This document shows, piece by piece, positions 9,683 through 18,346 of a stretch of 64,000 nucleotides of DNA. Both the position numbers and the translations under genes were made by a program. How positions within the stretch are numbered: position 1 is the stretch's first letter; each line of letters opens with the position of its first letter. The notes beneath the pieces are model-generated. The model was not told the origin of the DNA. It was given only the letters and a program-made list of their open reading frames with translations, and did not search any database. Origin of the DNA: a virus; IMG/VR virus record IMGVR_UViG_3300032046_000006, positions 41,888 through 105,887 of that record. One strand, written 5' to 3'.

Positions 9683-10181
9683 TAATCTTACTCATAAAAT
9701 AGAAACTATATGGAATAAAACAGAAGAGAATAGCACCAATTTAAATAGAGTTAAATCTATAAATAGGAAGAATCCTACCAATTATAATGCTAAAAAAATA
9801 TTTTCGTTAGAAACCGATTGGGAAAAAATGGAAGTATTTGCTCACTATGATATAAATGATGAGATAGATTATTATGGGGCTTTTTATAAGACTTATGAGA
9901 TAACTATAGTAAATTTTCCTTTAAGATTTTTAAATTGTATAGATTGTTGTGTATTATATCAATATACAATGCCAGCAATTGATAGTTTAAATTTATCCGG
10001 TAGTAGTAGTAAATTTGTTTATATTTATGATTTAGATACTACGGAAGAGATTAATGATGCAGTAAAAACAGTAAAAATTTATGTTAGCCATCTACTTGCC
10101 CCTACTTCAAACCCTACCACAAAATATCAAGTCTATTCTAAATTAAAAATGACCATCGCAAACAATCAATCTTATAAATAA
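9672..10181 (+). CDS. Tail-tip accessory protein, N-terminal module copy 3
   Basis: The start at 9672 has AGGA 11 bases upstream and lies inside the preceding gene's end; an in-frame ATG at 9654 lacks an SD. The 169-residue product begins with the shared module (KIETIWNKTEEN, LETDWEK) followed by a beta-rich domain with a Cys-Ile-Asp-Cys-Cys segment. It ends exactly where the - strand block begins. Probably virion-associated, from position. Confidence 0.6.
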   Translation: MKYDNLTHKIETIWNKTEENSTNLNRVKSINRKNPTNYNAKKIFSLETDWEKMEVFAHYDINDEIDYYGAFYKTYEITIVNFPLRFLNCIDCCVLYQYTMPAIDSLNLSGSSSKFVYIYDLDTTEEINDAVKTVKIYVSHLLAPTSNPTTKYQVYSKLKMTIANNQSYK

Positions 10182-10898
10182 TTAATTAGTTAGTTTATCT
10201 TTTATTTGCTGTCTTAATTCCATTTGATTATACCTAACATCTGACATTAAATTAAACATTGTTGGGTAATCGACTTTCTCGAAATTTTGAATCGCCGATT
10301 GTGGCGATACATTAAAAATTTTTGATTTAGAATTATTAAAATGTTTAAAAAATCTATCTGGGTCGTTGTGATTATAATATGAAACAAGTCCACTCCCACG
10401 ATGTAAAATTTTTTTTCCGTAATAATGAATGTCTTCTTTAGTTTGGGTTATCTTTTTATCTTTTGGATTTAGTTGCCCATAATCGAATCCGCATAAAAAT
10501 AGATTTTCAGGTTCAAACAATAAAGCCAGTTGCAAAGAAAAAATCCCAGTTAAAAAAGTTAAAAAACCATCTCGTAATGGATTATCTGAATAATTAGCAT
10601 TTCTTTTTAATAAGATAGTATTGGGATGTATTATTAGATTGGCTTTTGGTTTCATTGTACTGATAATTAGAGGTTCCTCTTTTAATCGTTCATAAATATC
10701 GGGATGTCTAGCAAGATTGGTAGAACGATAAAATTCCCTATCACAACAAGTTAAAAGAGTATGGTCAAAATGAAAAAAGGAAAAATTGCATACTATCACA
10801 AACTTATCTTTTATTTTATCTTTTAGACCTAAAGAGATTCCGTCAGATACAGATTTTCCTCCACCAATAATTATGATTTCTTTTATTTCTGGCACCAT
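10182..10898 (-). CDS. MAF/DUF115-like or sialyltransferase-like glycan enzyme
   Basis: A 238-residue Rossmann-like protein. The N-terminus has EIIIIGGGKSVSDG, the nucleotide-sugar-binding-like loop of DUF115/MAF and GT29/GT42-like enzymes. A later LFLCGFDYG matches the conserved IYGFDF-type strand of those families, also seen in the 11224 product. An AAGGATGTAA site precedes the ATG. It is the most 3' gene of the glycan cassette and its stop abuts the + strand tail block. Transferase activity is inferred. Confidence 0.65.
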   Translation of the reverse strand: MVPEIKEIIIIGGGKSVSDGISLGLKDKIKDKFVIVCNFSFFHFDHTLLTCCDREFYRSTNLARHPDIYERLKEEPLIISTMKPKANLIIHPNTILLKRNANYSDNPLRDGFLTFLTGIFSLQLALLFEPENLFLCGFDYGQLNPKDKKITQTKEDIHYYGKKILHRGSGLVSYYNHNDPDRFFKHFNNSKSKIFNVSPQSAIQNFEKVDYPTMFNLMSDVRYNQMELRQQIKDKLTN

Positions 10899-11074
10899 TT
10901 ACATCCTTTTCCTCTTCTAAATTTGAAATTAGGTAGATTGCGTAAACAGTTAGGGCATTGCTCTATTTTAGAGCATTTTGGCTCATAAAATGCCACTTTT
11001 CTGCTTGTTTTATGCTTAAACCCACATAATATATGTATTTCTTCTAATAATCCTCTAATCAGGTCATTCTTCAT
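10883..11074 (-). CDS. Small zinc-ribbon protein
   Basis: A 63-residue basic protein with CPNC and CKWC pairs near the C-terminus plus a preceding CSK, suggesting a zinc ribbon. It overlaps the next gene by 16 bp and the upstream 52-codon gene by 11 bp. Function unknown. Confidence 0.6.
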   Translation of the reverse strand: MKNDLIRGLLEEIHILCGFKHKTSRKVAFYEPKCSKIEQCPNCLRNLPNFKFRRGKGCKWCQK

Positions 11075-11222
11075 TTTTTACCTTTCTTATTTCCCAGAAT
11101 TTTTTACGAACAATAGTTCCATCTAATAAACGAATATCTAAATCTTCGGAATAAATTTCGATAACATTTCCCTCACATACTTGATTATTGTTTTTCACTA
11201 ATACTGGGCACCCGAGGTACAT
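11064..11222 (-). CDS. Small SH3-like barrel protein
   Basis: A 52-codon gene with an AAAGGATAAA leader, starting just after the 11224 stop. The product (LGCPVLVKNN, then VIEIYSEDLDIRLLDGTIVR) has the alternating short strands of a KOW/SH3-like barrel. Function unknown. It fills an otherwise empty 150-bp gap. Confidence 0.6.
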   Translation of the reverse strand: MYLGCPVLVKNNNQVCEGNVIEIYSEDLDIRLLDGTIVRKKFWEIRKVKNEE

Positions 11223-11223
11223 T

Positions 11224-11781
11224 TTATCCTTTTATTAGTTTAATATTTTTCTTTTCTTTTATCCAATTTAAAATTAAATCTTTTTCAAAATCACCAAGGT
11301 GCCAAGGTTGTGTTTTTAAATTATGGTAAAAAGTCCCCGATTCAAAAAAATCAAATCCATAAATAGTTAATGATTTAAATTCTATATATTTTATTAAAAA
11401 ATGTATTGCTAAAAGTCCGGTCGAAGGAAGTTTATCTTCGGGAAAGAAAAATTTAAGTTCTCTCCAATCTTCGGCTGGGTTTTGGAAAGCATTTTCTTTT
11501 ATCCAATCTGTTGCTAATCTATTATCTGCGGTCATCCATACGACATACTTTGCATTAAAATTGCGTTTTAATTCTTCTTTGAAGCGGGTAGATATAAATA
11601 ATACATCAGTTCTTTTTCCTATAAATTCTTCTTTTCCTTGAGAAATCCCCCGGTTCATTCTACAAATTATATCAAATTTTTCTATGTCTTTTTTGGTATT
11701 TAATATACTACGGGCATTTCCTAATAAACAAATATCTTTATCCTTTAAATATAATTGTAACTTAGTTAGGTTAGTTTTCAT
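11224..11781 (-). CDS. GT29 (sialyltransferase)-like glycosyltransferase
   Basis: A 185-residue enzyme with the layout of GT29-like proteins. The N-terminal L-motif-like part is DICLLGNARSIL followed by FDIICRMNRG. The S-motif-like part is LPSTGLLAIHFLI, then LTIYGFDFFESG and a His in FYHN. This family transfers sialic acid or related sugars from CMP donors. The ATG overlaps the upstream stop as ATGA. It is shorter than eukaryotic sialyltransferases, as bacterial and phage members usually are. The sugar donor cannot be deduced. Confidence 0.75.
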   Translation of the reverse strand: MKTNLTKLQLYLKDKDICLLGNARSILNTKKDIEKFDIICRMNRGISQGKEEFIGKRTDVLFISTRFKEELKRNFNAKYVVWMTADNRLATDWIKENAFQNPAEDWRELKFFFPEDKLPSTGLLAIHFLIKYIEFKSLTIYGFDFFESGTFYHNLKTQPWHLGDFEKDLILNWIKEKKNIKLIKG

Positions 11782-12374
11782 TTTAAATGCCTTGTTTTCC
11801 TCGATAACTGATACTGTTCGATTATCGCATTATCTATCGGATTATGAGTTAACCCCTTTGGTGTTGTAGGAATATAACAATATTCCCAAGGCAAATTAAA
11901 ACAGGTTATTTCTGGATGGCATTTTAATAACTCAGTCAATTCGTGTCTGTGAGAATGAGTTATATTGGCAATGATTTTTGCAAGTTCTTCTAATAACAAT
12001 TTGGTTTTATTATTATTTTTTATAAATAAAGTTCCATCCAATAATTCTAATCTTTCTTGAGTTTTTCCGAAATGTTTTTTCCAAGATAAAATATGAAATC
12101 CTAAATCTTCAGTAATTTCAAATAAAAGAGAGGGGTATCGCAAAATATTGGCATCGGCGTCGACCCAAACAAGGTCTTCAGTAGAACTATTCAATTTTTC
12201 TAAAATAATATCTACTTTATGAGAACTATTTTTTTGCCATTTACCGAGAGATTCAAAAGGTTTAACCCAATAATTGAGATTAAATTTTTTAAATGAAGGA
12301 ACGAGTACATTATTGATTTGTTCTTCATAAGGAGTGTTGACAGTGTATCCTGATATGAAAATTAAATTATTCAT
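11778..12374 (-). CDS. GT-A-like glycosyltransferase with DxD motif
   Basis: A 198-residue protein with a nucleotide-diphospho-sugar transferase feel: LVWVDADAN supplies a DxD metal/nucleotide motif. It is clearly paralogous to the C-terminal 180 residues of the neighbouring 1054-residue protein (RYPSLLFEI against SYPSLFDEI, LPWEYCYI against LPSEYCYV). Unlike that copy, its DxD is intact. It starts 3 bp downstream of the larger gene's stop. Confidence 0.7.
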   Translation of the reverse strand: MNNLIFISGYTVNTPYEEQINNVLVPSFKKFNLNYWVKPFESLGKWQKNSSHKVDIILEKLNSSTEDLVWVDADANILRYPSLLFEITEDLGFHILSWKKHFGKTQERLELLDGTLFIKNNNKTKLLLEELAKIIANITHSHRHELTELLKCHPEITCFNLPWEYCYIPTTPKGLTHNPIDNAIIEQYQLSRKTRHLK

Positions 12375-15300
12375 TTAATAATGACTAATAATTGGGACTA
12401 TTGTGGGAGATTTTTTATTGGTAGAAACAACATAGCAATATTCAGAAGGTAATTCAAATAATTTTATGTCTGGATTTTGTTTTAAGGCTATCTCAAAAGC
12501 GATTCGCTGTCTTTGTTCGCAATTAGGTAACTCTTTTTCCCATGAATCGAGAAATTTTAATACTTTTTCGTTATTTCTTAAAAATATAGTTCCGCATAAA
12601 GGATGTTTTGGAATAATCTTGTTATGTATTTTTGTTTCTTCTGTATAATGAATGGCAATGTCATAATATTCTGGAATTTCATCAAATAAAGAAGGATAAG
12701 AATTAATAGTTGCGTCAATATTTATGAATATGACATCTTCTTCATGAGTTAATAAAAACTGCTTGATAAAATCAATACGATAATTGCTATTTAGTCGCCA
12801 ATTTCCTAAAGAAGGAACTTCATTAATATAATAATTTAATTTGAGATTTTTTACAGAAGAAAGTAGATATTTTTCGGCGATAGATTTTTGCTCATTAATA
12901 TAATAACTGATTATTGTGTTATCTAATTTAGTAGAAACTATAATATTGGGGGCTGTTTTGATTTCAGTTAAATAATTATTTGTAAGATTTTTTATAGTTT
13001 CATAATCCTTTTCATAAATTGATTTGTAAATTTTATCCCATTTGGGTTGCAATAAAGACCAACTAAAATATTTTTCAACCCATAAACGATTTCTTTCTCC
13101 TATTTGTTTTCTTAATTTAGGATTTTGTTTTAAAATATCCAAACATTTATTCATACTATCAACAGTTTTATCTTCTTCAACAGGGACTATCCATTGAGGT
13201 TCAAGAAGTAATCTAATAGACCCAACATCGGTAGAAATCACAGGTATTCCGCATGCCATTGCCTCCAGAACTACTCTTGGCATAGCTTCACTTGAACTCG
13301 TCAATACAAGAACATCGATAGTTTTATAGAACTCTTTCATTGGGTCTAAGTTTGTTTCTTTAAGAAAGAGTTTTTCATTATGTCCAGAACATTGTTTGAT
13401 TACTGGGTATTTTAATTTATCAAGCAAATGTGTTCTTTTTACTGGGGCTTCTCTTCCCACCCAGCCAACATTAAATCTATTTCTATTAAATTTATTGGGA
13501 AGAAAATAATTGGTATCTATTCCTTTAGGTAACCATACGGTTTGTTTAGGTAAATATCTTTTTTTAATGGTAGGTAAAAAATTAAGAGATAGAGTAGCAA
13601 ATAAATCAATATATTCTGCGGGATATTCACGATTTGCTTCTCCTCCATCAGACCCGATTATTATTAATCCACTTTCTTTCGCTTTTTTTAAAATGGGAAT
13701 ATTATAAGAATGAAACATAACTGGAGAATGGAAATACATTATATCATATTTCGTGAAGTCAAAATCATTAAGTTTTTCATATAATTCTTCTATTTTAATA
13801 CAATCTAAATTATATTTGGAATATTTTTTCCGTTCTAAATAATTAAAATAAAACGCCCATCCATACTGGTCTACTATTTCAAGAATTCTTAAAGAGGGAT
13901 TAATTATTGTTTTTGCTTTTTTAAGAAAGTCGTCAGTTATCAATTCTATAGTATCAAAATCGTCATAATATAAAGATTTAAATACTTTATCCCAAAGTGG
14001 TTGATTAACTTTCCAACTAAATTGTTCTTCCATTCGTTCTCTGTTTTTTTTACCTATTTCTTTTCTCAGATTTGGATTTTTTTCTAATAATTTCAATTTT
14101 TGATTCATTTCTTTAATACATTGAGTTTGTTCAATGGGAACCATCCATTCTTCATTTAAAAGAATAGGAACACTACCAACAGGGGTAGAAATTACAGGGA
14201 TTCCGCATGCCATTGCTTCTAAAACACTTCTTGGCATACATTCTTGCTCGCTCATAAGAACTAAACAATCCAAAGATTGATAAAACTTTTTCATTGGTTC
14301 TAATGTTCGTGTTTCTATAAAGAATTCTTTTCCATGTTGCGTTTGAGTTTCAATTGGGTAATTTAATTGTTGTAAAAGATTATTTCGCTTTTCTCCACAA
14401 TTTATTCTTCCTACCCAACCCACTTTAAATTTTGTGTTATCAAATTCTTTTTTAGGTAAAAAGAAGTTAGTATCAATAGATTCTGGCAAAAAGACCACAT
14501 GGATTCCTGGATAAGTTTTTTTTAATTTTTCTATATCATTATAATCAATCGCCACAATTAAGTCAGCATAAGGATATTTGCCTAATATCATACCTGAATG
14601 TGCTCCAATAATTTTGGTATTTTTAAATTTTGGAGATTTTTTGATTTCTGGAATAATATTAAAAACGCTATTACTGATATTAGTTTGAGGAAAATAAATA
14701 ATATCAGGAGTTTTAGTTTCTAAATATTTATTTAAATCTTGCAATCGGCAATATTCTATATTATGCTCGCTATATTTTTGTTGTTCTTTTGCTATAAAGA
14801 AATAAGCCCATCCGAATTGGTCAATTACTTTGAGTATATTTAATTTTTTGGGGTTGAGTTGAGTATTTTTTATATTAAAATCAAGATTTAATTTGGCAGA
14901 ATATACTCCTAATAACGCCCAAAAATCGATTTCGTTAAATCCGCACAATAATCTTTCTAAAAATATTTTTTCAAAATCCCCCCATCCCGTCCATTTATAT
15001 TTTTTAATTTTTTGAGTTAAAGTATAATATCTTTGATAAATCAATTTATTAGTCCACAAAGGCGAATGAATTCCCATTACCATTTTATTCTTTAGGGTTT
15101 TATATCCATTTTTTTCTATTTGTTCATGAAAATCGGATGTTCCGTCTGTATTGGTGGAATCATTCAATATATTAAATTTATAATTTTTTACTATTTCGTA
15201 TTTATAGCATTTAAGAGCATCAATTTTCTTGTTTAAATGTTCATCCAAAAGTTTAAAAATATAACTAAATGTTTTGCTGTCGCTCTGTTTTAGAGTATTA

Positions 15301-15539
15301 TAAACAATCTCAATAGCATTAGGATAAAGAATAAAATCTCCATCACATTGTATAAAATAAGGAGTTTTGCATCGATTAATCATTTCTTGCATTGCTTTAT
15401 TTTGAGGACATATATCTTTTATTATATCTAATTTAAATTGAACTGTTTGTTTTTTTAATGCTTCTATACAACCAAGATAATTAGGATTGCCCTCAATTGA
15501 TAGAACAAATACAGTTAAACTTGCTGATAAATCTACCAT
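12375..15539 (-). CDS. Four-domain glycosyltransferase with tandem GT4 domains
   Basis: A 1054-residue multi-domain enzyme. Residues 7-215 are GT-A/GT2-like with a DGD motif (66-68). Residues 234-525 and 551-842 are two homologous GT4-type GT-B domains; each starts xxIVDQxGWA, has VGWVGR, and carries the Ex7E motif (E433/E441 and E751/E759) followed by EAMACGIPVIST. Residues 870-1054 resemble the 11778 product, but the DxD there reads NID. It could add several sugars in sequence. It overlaps the WbqC-like gene by 7 bp. Confidence 0.88.
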   Translation of the reverse strand: MVDLSASLTVFVLSIEGNPNYLGCIEALKKQTVQFKLDIIKDICPQNKAMQEMINRCKTPYFIQCDGDFILYPNAIEIVYNTLKQSDSKTFSYIFKLLDEHLNKKIDALKCYKYEIVKNYKFNILNDSTNTDGTSDFHEQIEKNGYKTLKNKMVMGIHSPLWTNKLIYQRYYTLTQKIKKYKWTGWGDFEKIFLERLLCGFNEIDFWALLGVYSAKLNLDFNIKNTQLNPKKLNILKVIDQFGWAYFFIAKEQQKYSEHNIEYCRLQDLNKYLETKTPDIIYFPQTNISNSVFNIIPEIKKSPKFKNTKIIGAHSGMILGKYPYADLIVAIDYNDIEKLKKTYPGIHVVFLPESIDTNFFLPKKEFDNTKFKVGWVGRINCGEKRNNLLQQLNYPIETQTQHGKEFFIETRTLEPMKKFYQSLDCLVLMSEQECMPRSVLEAMACGIPVISTPVGSVPILLNEEWMVPIEQTQCIKEMNQKLKLLEKNPNLRKEIGKKNRERMEEQFSWKVNQPLWDKVFKSLYYDDFDTIELITDDFLKKAKTIINPSLRILEIVDQYGWAFYFNYLERKKYSKYNLDCIKIEELYEKLNDFDFTKYDIMYFHSPVMFHSYNIPILKKAKESGLIIIGSDGGEANREYPAEYIDLFATLSLNFLPTIKKRYLPKQTVWLPKGIDTNYFLPNKFNRNRFNVGWVGREAPVKRTHLLDKLKYPVIKQCSGHNEKLFLKETNLDPMKEFYKTIDVLVLTSSSEAMPRVVLEAMACGIPVISTDVGSIRLLLEPQWIVPVEEDKTVDSMNKCLDILKQNPKLRKQIGERNRLWVEKYFSWSLLQPKWDKIYKSIYEKDYETIKNLTNNYLTEIKTAPNIIVSTKLDNTIISYYINEQKSIAEKYLLSSVKNLKLNYYINEVPSLGNWRLNSNYRIDFIKQFLLTHEEDVIFINIDATINSYPSLFDEIPEYYDIAIHYTEETKIHNKIIPKHPLCGTIFLRNNEKVLKFLDSWEKELPNCEQRQRIAFEIALKQNPDIKLFELPSEYCYVVSTNKKSPTIVPIISHY

Positions 15540-16192
15540 TTTTTTTCTCCGCAGTTAAAAAGATAATCAATTGCTGAAAGTCCAGGTAAGAATGGTTCAT
15601 ACATCTGATTATAGATAGGATGTTCAAATTCGTGAAAGACCACATTTATTCTTGCACACTTAAATAGAGGTAAATCTAAGTAATCCATTCCACTCTGTCC
15701 AGATAAATAAGTATCTGCTCTCAACATTTGGCAAATTTCCAAACATTTTCCAGAACCATGTTTAGAGTATAAATTGAGATTAGAAGTAAATTCAATACGA
15801 GGTTTAATATTAAACCAGTTTAACATTTGACATAATAATTCATAATTATAATCAAATAAGAAATCATATTTTTTATTAATAATCTCTTGAATTTTCGGAA
15901 AATATTTATCGAAATAAGAAGATTTAGAGTAATTTTGTTGAATCGAATTTAACATTTTTCTTTGCCAATCGGATTCATGTACTACTTTTACTTCTTTAAA
16001 ATTTAAACCAAGGTGAAAGTTAGTAGGAATAGTAACCCATTGGCAACCTTGCGGGGTTCTGATTTTGTTGCGATTGTCATAATAATTCTTTTTCACTTGA
16101 AAAGTATCTGCAATTACAAAAGTATCTGCTTTTGAGACTTTATCGAAAAATCCTAAATATGACAAAAACTCTGGTTGGTGAATCACTAACAT
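15533..16192 (-). CDS. WbqC-like family protein
   Basis: A 219-residue protein with the hallmark WbqC start: HQPEFLSYLGFFDKV, then FVIADTFQ and NRNKIRT, and later GMDYLD and FLPGLSAIDYLFNCG. WbqC-like proteins occur in O-antigen and nucleotide-sugar modification clusters; some are thought to modify amino sugars with amino acid or acyl groups. It lies between the deacetylase and the large glycosyltransferase, which fits amino-sugar modification. Confidence 0.88.
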   Translation of the reverse strand: MLVIHQPEFLSYLGFFDKVSKADTFVIADTFQVKKNYYDNRNKIRTPQGCQWVTIPTNFHLGLNFKEVKVVHESDWQRKMLNSIQQNYSKSSYFDKYFPKIQEIINKKYDFLFDYNYELLCQMLNWFNIKPRIEFTSNLNLYSKHGSGKCLEICQMLRADTYLSGQSGMDYLDLPLFKCARINVVFHEFEHPIYNQMYEPFLPGLSAIDYLFNCGEKKW

Positions 16193-16827
16193 TTATACTC
16201 CATTTTTATAATATCAAATACTTCACTATATTTACATCCCAATTCTATGCCTCTTAATGTCGCTAAAGAAGTAACCAAATCTTTCCAATAAAGATATTTA
16301 GAATATTGACTTTTATGTTCTTGTAGAGATTTTAATTTAATGTTAAGAAAGTTGTCAATATTCACATAAAGTAATGGTCTGAATAATTGAGTAGATGTTT
16401 TAGAAGGAAATAAAGTTTCGAACATCCAAATAGTTGGGCAATATCTTGCTGCCGACATTACTGCTCTTGCAGTATTAAAATGGTCAGAATGACTCTCATT
16501 GAGGGCGTGAGTTATGATAATGTTTGGTTTAAAAATATCCATCCATCTATTTAACGATTCTATTAGATTAGAATTGAAAGGAACATCTTTCGTGGGATAA
16601 TTTAAACAAATCATTTTTTGTACTCCCAAAACTTCAAAACTCTTGACTCCTTCTTCTTTTGCTTGTTGTTCTGTTCGCAAGATAGCCCCATTATAGGAGG
16701 TATAATCTGATTTAGTAACTGTAATAGTCCATACAATATCTCCTTGAGAAGTAAATTTTGCAATAGTTCCTCCACAGGAGAGAACTGCATCATCAAAATG
16801 TGATTCTACAATTAGTATATTTTTCAT
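16186..16827 (-). CDS. PIG-L (LmbE-like) N-acetyl-sugar deacetylase
   Basis: A 213-residue zinc hydrolase of the PIG-L family. The metal motif HFDDAVLSCGG (residues 10-20, family consensus HPDDE) and the downstream HSDHFNTARAV are intact. These enzymes remove acetyl groups from GlcNAc-like sugars, leaving a free amine. The next gene encodes a WbqC-like protein, so the pair may deacetylate and then re-modify an amino sugar. It follows the radical SAM gene directly. Confidence 0.85.
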   Translation of the reverse strand: MKNILIVESHFDDAVLSCGGTIAKFTSQGDIVWTITVTKSDYTSYNGAILRTEQQAKEEGVKSFEVLGVQKMICLNYPTKDVPFNSNLIESLNRWMDIFKPNIIITHALNESHSDHFNTARAVMSAARYCPTIWMFETLFPSKTSTQLFRPLLYVNIDNFLNIKLKSLQEHKSQYSKYLYWKDLVTSLATLRGIELGCKYSEVFDIIKMEYKC

Positions 16828-17730
16828 CTACTTCTCCATAAAATTTCTAAAACAATATTTGCAAGCCAACGGTAATTCTCCATAGAAACCTTTTCTAAAT
16901 TGGGTACAGTATTCGTTTTCCCATACATTTTTATCGTAAATAGTTCCATTTTCTTTCTTGGGGGAAAAAATTGAGTTACAAATCGATATACTTCCATTTC
17001 CATTTATTGATATTCTACTCCACGCCAATCTACACCATTTTTTAAGATTGTTTGGGTCAATTAAAGTCGGATAGCAGGTAATTAAATTTGATTCAGGTAA
17101 AGTTTTTATTTTATCTATTGATTCGTTTTCCCAATAAGTTAAAACTCTATTTAAAAATTCATTCTTGGTTTGTTCATCTTTTATATGATGAGGCAAAATA
17201 TTTATTAGATGGACTTCTCTTACTTTGAGTGTTTTTGCTAATCTTAAAAATTCAGGAATATGAATAAGATTAAATTTATCGCAAACATAAGATAAATAAA
17301 TATTAAATCCTTCTTTTATATATAATTTTATTCCTTCTAAAATATGAATAAATTGATTTTTATTATGACAGATTTTTTCATGTAATTCTTGTGTCGGGGC
17401 ATTAAGACTAACCGAAATATAATTGGGGGAATATTTTTTAAGAATATTAAATCTGTCTATTAATAAACTTCCATTAGTAATAAGTCCGCAATATACATTT
17501 TTTTCTTTGATAAATTTTAAAATTTCTTCTAAATTCTCGCACATAAGAGGTTCGCCAAAACCTGCTAAACATAGTCCTTTAATTGTAGGGAAAGATTCTA
17601 ATAGTTTCTCTATTGCCTCTATAGACATATCTGGAGATGTTTCTATTTTTTTGCTTTGTCTAAGGCAAAAGGAGCATTTAAAATTGCATTTGTTGGTCAT
17701 AAATAAAGTGGCAATAGTAGGAAGATTCAT
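16828..17730 (-). CDS. Radical SAM enzyme with SPASM-like C-terminus
   Basis: A 300-residue protein. The CNFKCSFC motif (CxxxCxxC) near residue 16 binds the [4Fe-4S] cluster, and GLCLAGFGEP is the conserved SAM-contacting strand. The C-terminal part has Cys at CRLAWSRISI, ICNS, EYCTQ, ACKYCFRN, fitting an auxiliary-cluster SPASM/Twitch domain. Such enzymes modify peptides, proteins or sugars. Its place between a methyltransferase and a deacetylase suggests a glycan or glycoprotein target, but the substrate is unknown. Confidence 0.85.
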   Translation of the reverse strand: MNLPTIATLFMTNKCNFKCSFCLRQSKKIETSPDMSIEAIEKLLESFPTIKGLCLAGFGEPLMCENLEEILKFIKEKNVYCGLITNGSLLIDRFNILKKYSPNYISVSLNAPTQELHEKICHNKNQFIHILEGIKLYIKEGFNIYLSYVCDKFNLIHIPEFLRLAKTLKVREVHLINILPHHIKDEQTKNEFLNRVLTYWENESIDKIKTLPESNLITCYPTLIDPNNLKKWCRLAWSRISINGNGSISICNSIFSPKKENGTIYDKNVWENEYCTQFRKGFYGELPLACKYCFRNFMEK

Positions 17731-17731
17731 T

Positions 17732-18346
17732 TTATTCCTTTTTTAATATCATTAAAAATTCTTCTTCGGTATATGTGGTAATTCCATCTGCATACTCTCT
17801 CAATCCAATCCAAGGTATTTTCCGTATAGATAATCGAGTATATCGTTCAGTAAGTTTCATTATATCTTCTTCTAACAGACAATATGGATGGGCAGAATCT
17901 CTAACTTTCTTTTCTTTAAAAAACTCTACAGCTAAAATAAAATGTCCTTGTGGTTTTAATACTCTATAAATTTCATTATTTGTTTTTTCAATATCATCAA
18001 CATGGTCAAGAGCATTAGAGCAAAAAACTACATCAAAAAAATTATCCTTAAATGGGATGTTTTCTCCTTTTGCTTTTAAAATGTTTAATTCAGGAGGATA
18101 ATCGTATAATGTTTTATAAGTTTCTGCTAATGGGTCTATCCCAAATCTTTCTCCTGGAAGAAAGTGCAAAATAGTAGAAATTCCACATCCCATATCCAAA
18201 ATAATGGATCGATTATTAAATTTACAATGGTCAAGAATAGTATCAAAATATCTATATTTTTGCCAATATTCTAATACTTTTTCTTTATTATTTTTAAATA
18301 TTTTTGCCCAGCGTTTTTGAAATAATAATTCGTCTTCGGCTTTCAT
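17732..18346 (-). CDS. Class I SAM-dependent methyltransferase
   Basis: The start is set at 18346, where an AGGAG site and an ATGA overlap with the upstream stop both agree; an upstream in-frame ATG would overlap much more. The 204-residue product has motif I LDMGCGISTIL, acidic residue in FGIDPL, FDVVFCSNALDHV and RVLKPQGHFIL. It is a small-molecule-type methyltransferase of the UbiE/Methyltransf_11 kind, probably acting on the sugar made by the cassette. Confidence 0.85.
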   Translation of the reverse strand: MKAEDELLFQKRWAKIFKNNKEKVLEYWQKYRYFDTILDHCKFNNRSIILDMGCGISTILHFLPGERFGIDPLAETYKTLYDYPPELNILKAKGENIPFKDNFFDVVFCSNALDHVDDIEKTNNEIYRVLKPQGHFILAVEFFKEKKVRDSAHPYCLLEEDIMKLTERYTRLSIRKIPWIGLREYADGITTYTEEEFLMILKKE

